Assembly (NCBI GenBank): GCA_037576195.1
Contig: CM075102.1
Coordinates: 14,752,745-14,816,744, forward strand
From: Phytoseiulus persimilis
Lineage: Eukaryota > Arthropoda > Arachnida > Mesostigmata > Phytoseiidae
Direction of reading: 5' to 3'
Length of the DNA stretch: 64,000 bases
The notes beneath the pieces were generated by a model that made no database searches, was not told where the DNA came from, and saw only the letters and a program-made list of their open reading frames with translations. A program made the translations under genes and the position numbers. This document shows, in pieces, positions 58,055-64,000 of the stretch (positions within the stretch are counted from its first letter, which is position 1; each line of letters begins with the position of its first letter).

Positions 58055-59034
58055 GGTCAGCCTGTTCGGTCGCTAAGCTGGGTGCGACCAGTGCACCTGG
58101 AGGATCCTCGGGGTTACAACTCTCGCCATCATACACGGCAGAGCGTTGGCCTTTTCCAGTCGTCCAGGGCTGTGACCGGAAATCTCAGGCAGGATTCCGA
58201 TGAGATTCCGACAGCACGGCTGTGGTCCTTGGGAGAGACGGCCGTTTTCGCGAGGAAACAGCGTTCGGAATCCCCGTCGAAGCCTTCCCTCCTTCGGAGG
58301 TGAGCTGCCACTGCCGCCGATCGAGTTTTCGAAGGGCAGAAACGACCCGGGTGACGATATGTGGAAGATATGGTTTGTGGTGGAGATTCTATTCTCGAGT
58401 CCCGAGCTTTTACCACACATCTGCGTCCAGCGAGAAGCAGAAGGCCCGTTTGCTTGGCCGCTCGCTCGGAATCTATCGCTTGACATAAATCTAGAAGTTT
58501 GTACCTCCGGCCGGGACAGAGCCGGCGCACGTGGCTGCCACTGCTGCCGTCGGGAGCGAGCGAACGAGACGCACAAAAAACTATATGGCACAAAAAGAGT
58601 CCGAGTCATAGGCTAAACACTTCTTACATAATGATTTTTTCCACACAAAGAATGATTCTGAATCATTCTTTCTCAGGAAGACCGTGAAACGGAAGACGGA
58701 GAAGATGAGACAGCCTTCTCGTGTCTGAATGTAAAAAAACAACACATCGTCTGAGATGATGTAGAGCCTGAAGATGCCGACAAAACACTCGATAAGAACT
58801 ACATTCGTCTAGAAAGAGGAGGAGAACACACGGAACCACTGTTTTCACTCACACGCGCATGCATAGCGCGCGGAACCGCGTGCACGTCATTATGCTTTAG
58901 GCGCGGTTCGGCATTCTCGTTTGGTCGTCAAAGAATTCCACGGGAGAACTCAACGGTTTCGATTCTCGAAGAGAATATTTCGGGAAAATCAGGGACTCTG
59001 AGGATTGGGATGATGTCGCTCCGTTCGGCTACGC

Positions 59035-59049
59035 GGGGGGGGGGGGGGG
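59035..59049 (+). repeat. G15 homopolymer
   Basis: Fifteen consecutive G. Its length may be a sequencing or assembly approximation. Confidence 0.9.
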
Positions 59050-59886
59050 TGTAGCAAGGCGAGGTATCCGAGAGGTCGCAGCCTTCCCGCACGTTTCGTG
59101 CAGATTCACGTGTGCTCTGGCTCAGCGGACTTGTGGTCACATGGGTGTGATAACGGTCTCTAGCGACTATGGTCCGCGGAGGAGGTTCGATTCTTGGGCA
59201 TGTGGTGCCAGACTGTTTCGGAGATGGCTTCCAAACTGCCTACACCGTCGAAGCAAACTTCGAGGACGCTTTCCTCCGCCACCAAAATGGACTCCGGTAC
59301 CCGATTTTCGCAGCGGATCTCCAGCGGAAGACCGGATAAGAGAACGAGCGTAAGCAGCCGGTTCGGAACCGTTCGCAACAGACGCGACGAGGTCGACCGT
59401 AACTGAACGTCGGCAAAAAAAATAATTATTTTAAATTATCATTACTATTTGAAAATTGAAATGATAGACACATTTGGCAGCCCTGGCCAGTGGGAAGTGG
59501 AGTAAGAGAACCGGAAACCTCAGCCGAAGTTCACATCCGTTGCCCACGCAGCGTCTCGGAGCCTTCCCGCGCTTTCTTGGTCCATCGAGAACCGGGAAGA
59601 GGAACGGGAGTGCTCCCAGGATGGAAGTTTTGGAGTGGACAAGCTAGATAGCTCTTTGTACCAATAGTTCTCGAAGATTGGCGTTGCCGATTGGGTTTCG
59701 GGAAAGGCGATTCTCGGTACGGTTGGTTATGTTGACTTCCTCCGAAACGCTGCTGGAGCGAACGCGACAGAGCATCCAGCTAGAAATGCGAACGTCCACG
59801 AATAGCCAGCTGAGCGTGTATATGCTTCTTTGTGCTCACTTGCCGAGGAGTAGGCCTGCTGCCAGTTCGTCAGCCAGAGCGAACGA

Positions 59887-60303
59887 TTGTTCTCATATCG
59901 CTTACACTTGAATTCGAACACACGAACACATTCGAACAGACATGCGGCACTTCCACAGAAATCGACTTCCACCGGTGCTGAAAGACTCTTTAGGAGCTTG
60001 TCGGATCGTTTCCCGGAATTCCACAACCTACTCATAGAAGCTGTTTTACGGCCGGGACGAGCGCGTACGGCTGCCGTGTACGTCGTCGACGTCCGTCCGT
60101 GCGCTCGATTTGTCGCATTCCTCTCGTATTTCGTTCATAATTTCTTCTCTCGTGGCATTTTTGGCGCTCTGTCGAACATGTCACACGACCCGCCGATGAT
60201 TGACTTGTTGCCCGGCATAAAAATTAACCCTAAAATCTCTGCGGGTAATTTATTGCGGAACACCCAATGCGCTTCGCAAGCCAAAAAATGCCGATTTCTT
60301 TGA
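59887..60303 (+). CDS. weak open frame, 138 codons without early ATG
   Basis: Open frame whose first ATG is internal (60178). It contains protein-like segments (RLFRSLSDRFPEFHNLLIEA and PMIDLLPGIKINPKISAGNLL). It would need an upstream exon. No domain is recognised. Confidence 0.13.
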   Translation: MFSYRLHLNSNTRTHSNRHAALPQKSTSTGAERLFRSLSDRFPEFHNLLIEAVLRPGRARTAAVYVVDVRPCARFVAFLSYFVHNFFSRGIFGALSNMSHDPPMIDLLPGIKINPKISAGNLLRNTQCASQAKKCRFL

Positions 60304-62779
60304 CTTATGGGGGTTTAACGTTTCCCGTTGTAGATCACTCTGACAGCAGCGAGTATCTGGTCGCTCGCTCGGCTACGGCCGGTCATTCAGGGGGTCACCC
60401 TGTCTTGTTTCCGAATCCACTTAAGGTCTTTCTCTCCGCTCACACTGGCCACTCGAGAATATTTCTCGTTGTTGTGGCCACTTGTGGGTTGTGCTTCAGA
60501 AGACGCCGGACAACTGAATCCTATTCACGAAAAGGTCGGCCCGAAAAGCCTTCAACTAGGCCGCTGCGCCGCCGTCGGGATCCAGGTTGAAGCGAGCTTT
60601 TTGAAGACAGCGGCGTCGTTCTCGACCCCTAGCTTTGGTGTGCCCCCCTGTGGTAAGTAGAGGGGAACGTCCAAACGAAATCGAGCTTCGGAGTTCAGGC
60701 CTCGCTCATTGATCATGAAAACTGATAAATCCAGCCATCAGAAGCTCATCTATACATCTACCAGCAATGGGTTCGATTCCGCAGGATGCTCCCTTTCTGG
60801 AGAAATCCATACAATTCGCCGTTTTCGACTTTCGGGCTCGTGACCCTGCGCTGCGAGTTTGCCGATGCGGTCATGAGTCGAAATTCCGCGAGTTTTCTGC
60901 AAAAGACCGTCGCGTATCCATTCGGAATGCCTGATGGCTCCCTGAAAGTTCTCCGGCTCAAGTGAGTCTGAGGAGCATTCGCAGACGTGCGACGTTTCCA
61001 ACCGGACAAGCGCAAACAAACTCTGGGGTCACGCACGCCGCGTGAGCGTGGATCAAACTCCCCGTTTAGAGAGGTCTGGAAACCCAGCCCCGAGAACCGC
61101 TCGAGAATAATCATTGCTAGGTGTCTTGAAGCTCGTTCCCATAGTTGTGCTGCGCCACACATCGACAGCTACGAGCGGACCAAGTGAAATGTCCGTTCCT
61201 CTCTGTGGTGAGTCCTACTGTCTCTGCTGGGTGTGCACGGATATCTATAATATCTAGCGCGGAGGAACGAGCGCGCACGCGCTCCGCATAAAGTGGCACA
61301 TCGCACGGTGTTGAGCCGACTGAGGTGGATTTCGAGCAATCGGGTCCGTTCGTCTCCTTCCGACCCCGGTGGGGTTTTGAGTTTTTATGCGAACGCAATT
61401 TGAAATAATTCACTGCACAGCTCGGACACGAGTAGTTTTTGTCTTTGAGGATATAAATCTCCTAAATACGCTGTGGACACTCCCTTCAGCTAGTGGCGAC
61501 ATTGATTCGGAGCCATTTAGATATCCGCGGAGATCGGCGTCGCCATCGAGGCGACGGTCAGCCAGGCCGAGTCCTGTCCGCGGCTTCATTCCCGAATATT
61601 CTGACGAGGCTTCGAATTCTAACAGCACTGGTTCCCAGATCTACCCCTACACCGGTGGTTCCCTCGGGAACCGGGAAAAACCAGTCGCTCATCGGCTCCC
61701 CGAAAGGAAACTCCGATCAAAACCGGCTCCCATGCGCGGAACGGCGAACCAGGCCCTGCGATGGGTTTCCTGACCGCACTACTCGCGCAGGCTTTTCGCC
61801 GATGTGCTTTTTCTGTTGGATCCGAACAGGACACGACAGGCTCGAAGTTTTCAGAAAACTTCGCGAAATCTCTCCCGCTTTCTCTGAGAGGTCTCTCAAC
61901 GGTGTGTGCAGGTCATGCACGCGACCGGTGCCCTTGAGCGTTGCGGGCCCAGTCTCGGGGATTACCGTTATCAAGCGGCCATCACTCAGTTAGATAACTG
62001 ACCGTTCGCATCCGACCCCGAAGACGAGCAGATCGGGAGTGGATCTCCGGCTCTGGAACAGATATTTAGGTCAACGAGGATCTATTGACAGTTTGAGTAA
62101 TTCTCGATCGAAGACGATAGCGGGCGGATGTCGCCACCTGCGACCTGAGGAGCCCGGCTGGAGTTCGGCGACAGCGCGAAACCGTTCGGCGATGAACAAC
62201 GTTAAGCGGCTTTGGCTCGCGCGTCTTTTTGAGCTGCAGCCATGCATGCAGCAATTTAACGCGCGGACAGCCAGTCTCACATCGCGCCTAATCCCGAGAG
62301 GTCGACCATCGAGAGCAACGAAAGAAAGTGAATGGACGAGCCCGACCGACCACCGATCGGACAACGCCCACGCGACCTCTAAGTAAGAACGATGCGAGAA
62401 CCCTGCATTCTAACTTCAAACTCTCGAACATGTCTGGCACCGGCGTCACACTCCCACAGAGCTGGGCAAGTGCTCGACCCGTCCGCCCGCTCGGATCTCG
62501 GAGGCAAGCTTCGGGAGCAGACTTTTCAGGGGAGTTCTGTCTCAGAGGTCGTGCGGTTCGAATTAGGATCGCTGAGGTCGCTGCGCGGAGCGGACTCGTT
62601 CCGACGAGCTCATTTGCAAACTTATTCGAAGTCACTAACGCGAACCCTCGAAGTCGGTTCCGGCGAAAGAATTCGAGTGAATTTTAGCTACAGCCAGGTA
62701 ACACCACTTCGATGTTGAAGTACTAGTGAGCAGTGCTTATCTCGCTGCTGCTGCTGCTGTCGATTTCAAATGAGATGCG

Positions 62780-63253
62780 ATGGCCTTGAAGTCGAAATAC
62801 GATTTCACCCCTGCGAGGCGAACTAACACAACTGGACGCAGTTGCTGGACACTGTCCACCACTCGTGTTTCACACGAAGGCGCTTGCACAGCTACTGTCC
62901 GACTGCACATTTTGTTTGGGACGGCTCGAGTCCAGGAGCTGCGGGCTCGAGCCTGGGAGGATCGATTCCTCATGCAGCTCCAGTGGTGGCTCTCTGTCCT
63001 CGACCGCTCCAAATTGGAACGACGGTTTTCCAGAGAGGGGTTTGGGGGAGGTCACCGCGCACTCGGTGTCGCGAGAGCGATCGATCCGGGGGAGATTTTT
63101 TTCAGGGGTGAGTTTGGCGCGGAACAAAAAACGAGTTACGAGCTCCCGACTGACCCCGAGCTCAAAGCACTCTACGAACCGTGGGTCGAAAGCGAAAAGA
63201 GTGGACACGGGTTCGTGCGATTCTTCTCTGGAGTGTGGAGTGAAATTCAATAA
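62780..63253 (+). CDS. hypothetical ATG frame, 157 aa, stop inside AATAAA
   Basis: ATG with G at -3 and +4. The TAA at 63251 overlaps AATAAA (63249-63254). The C-terminal half is charged and aromatic (LPTDPELKALYEPWVESEKS), which looks protein-like. The N-terminal half is less so and might be read from an upstream exon instead. A second open frame starts at 62865. No family is recognised. Confidence 0.25.
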   Translation: MALKSKYDFTPARRTNTTGRSCWTLSTTRVSHEGACTATVRLHILFGTARVQELRARAWEDRFLMQLQWWLSVLDRSKLERRFSREGFGGGHRALGVARAIDPGEIFFRGEFGAEQKTSYELPTDPELKALYEPWVESEKSGHGFVRFFSGVWSEIQ

Positions 63254-64000
63254 AATTCATCCCGCCAGACATCGAGCGACCGACACGGAGTGACCAAGCG
63301 ACCGACTGAGTGAGTCATTTGTGCGTGCAGCCATCGAAACGATCAGTTTATAGCTTTCTCTGAGAGAACTTCATTCGCTGGTGAAATGTGTCGCTGTGGC
63401 TAGTTTACGATCGTGCGCACTACGATCCGCGAACAGATTGCTTCAGCTTGATTCCCCTCTGACGGCGGACAACAACTGCAACCCGGGGCGTTCCACCTGA
63501 CGCTCGACCCGCGCCGAAGTCTATCTAGTAGCAGAACACCGACTTCCCAAGTTTCCATCCGAAGCGATCATTCGCTGTCAATCACCCGCCTCGGGGCAAT
63601 CGATCAAGCGAGTGATTGCTGGGAGGTCACGCACAGTGTTCCAGCGGAGGACACATCAGCAGTCGTTGTTTGCTGTGCTCTCTGGAGTGCTTCGCTGTGT
63701 GAACGCGTGAGGGTATCGCTCCCGTCCTCACCACAAAGTTCGGTGGCTATCCAAGGCGTAAAAGGCTGTTGCTCCCCGTACTCCCGAAAAGGCATTTGGC
63801 TCGGTTTATCCCTGACTGTACTGCCCGCCGCCGCCGCAACCGTCTACTGAGAGTGGTCGTTAGCCTCCAAAGTAGGCCCCGCCGACTTAGCCGGCTCCCC
63901 TTTGCCTCACTCACAAGCCTTTCTCTTAACCACCCCCATTAAAGCGCTTCAACAAACAGCTCTTGCTGACCGACCGGCCGACCGGCCGACCGACCGACCG
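63254..64000. other. no gene seen
   Basis: Follows the hypothetical frame at 62780. Only short frames, an ATTAAA at about 63939, then the terminal GACC/GGCC array. Confidence 0.4.
63968..64000 (+). repeat. GACC/GGCC array running off the window
   Basis: GACC and GGCC units continue to the last base, so the true length is unknown. Confidence 0.85.

Larger units (their letters stand above)
57155..62779. other. no confident gene
   Basis: Many overlapping short frames, the GGCC/GACC array at 58.03 kb and the G15 tract at 59.04 kb. Nothing recognisable beyond the weak frame at 59887. Confidence 0.35.

Noticed and set aside
60700-60800. tRNA-like B box (GGGTTCGATTCC at about 60770)
   Set aside because: No A box, no cloverleaf arms or acceptor stem could be drawn around it.

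Overview
This window looks like nuclear DNA from an arthropod. GC content is roughly half. There are no operons or bacterial signals, many pyrimidine tracts ending in CAG or TAG as at animal 3' splice sites, and one very long developmental-type C2H2 zinc-finger gene with CAG, CAA, AAC and GCN homopolymer coding as in insects and chelicerates. The short inferred introns (about 55-105 bases) and base composition would suit a compact chelicerate such as a predatory mite, but that placement is a guess.

The only gene certain from sequence alone is the plus-strand reading frame at 20011-25776. It encodes 1921 residues with 15 C2H2 fingers, eight of them belonging to one unusual repeated type (Cys-Glu-Ile-Cys ... 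Asn-Lys-Tyr-Phe-Leu-Lys ... His-Gly-Ile). It also carries CtBP-type motifs and long Gln, Ser/Asn, Ala and Met runs. It reads as a nuclear transcription factor, probably a repressor. Its leader (about 19.0-20.0 kb) appears spliced and rich in upstream ORFs. Downstream, no canonical AATAAA occurs on the plus strand until 30024, so the 3' UTR may be long.

The rest is sparse. At about 50% GC, stops occur by chance about every 21 codons, so over six frames of 64 kb an occasional 200-codon ORF is expected by chance; length alone proves nothing here. I therefore looked for phase-matched splice pairs. The best small-gene candidates are 11453-11804 (+, two exons, 82 aa, basic, possible mitochondrial presequence) and 55579-56008 (+, 55-base intron, 124 aa, one membrane segment). 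Weaker isolated exon candidates lie at 6.6, 28.1, 29.2-29.7, 32.2, 44.5 and 56.8 kb (+) and at 31.1-31.4, 34.1-34.4, 35.9-36.1 and 46.5-47.1 kb (-).

Layout: 1-11.4 kb mostly unassigned; 11.4-11.8 kb small two-exon candidate; 11.8-19.0 kb unassigned; 19.0-25.8 kb zinc-finger gene; 25.8-30 kb its probable 3' UTR, with possible extra exons; 30-55.5 kb unassigned with scattered candidates; 55.6-57.2 kb small-gene candidates; 57-64 kb unassigned, with GGCC/GACC tetranucleotide arrays. No rRNA, tRNA, CRISPR array or intact transposon was seen. A long, mostly empty neighbourhood around one developmental regulator may hold cis-regulatory DNA.
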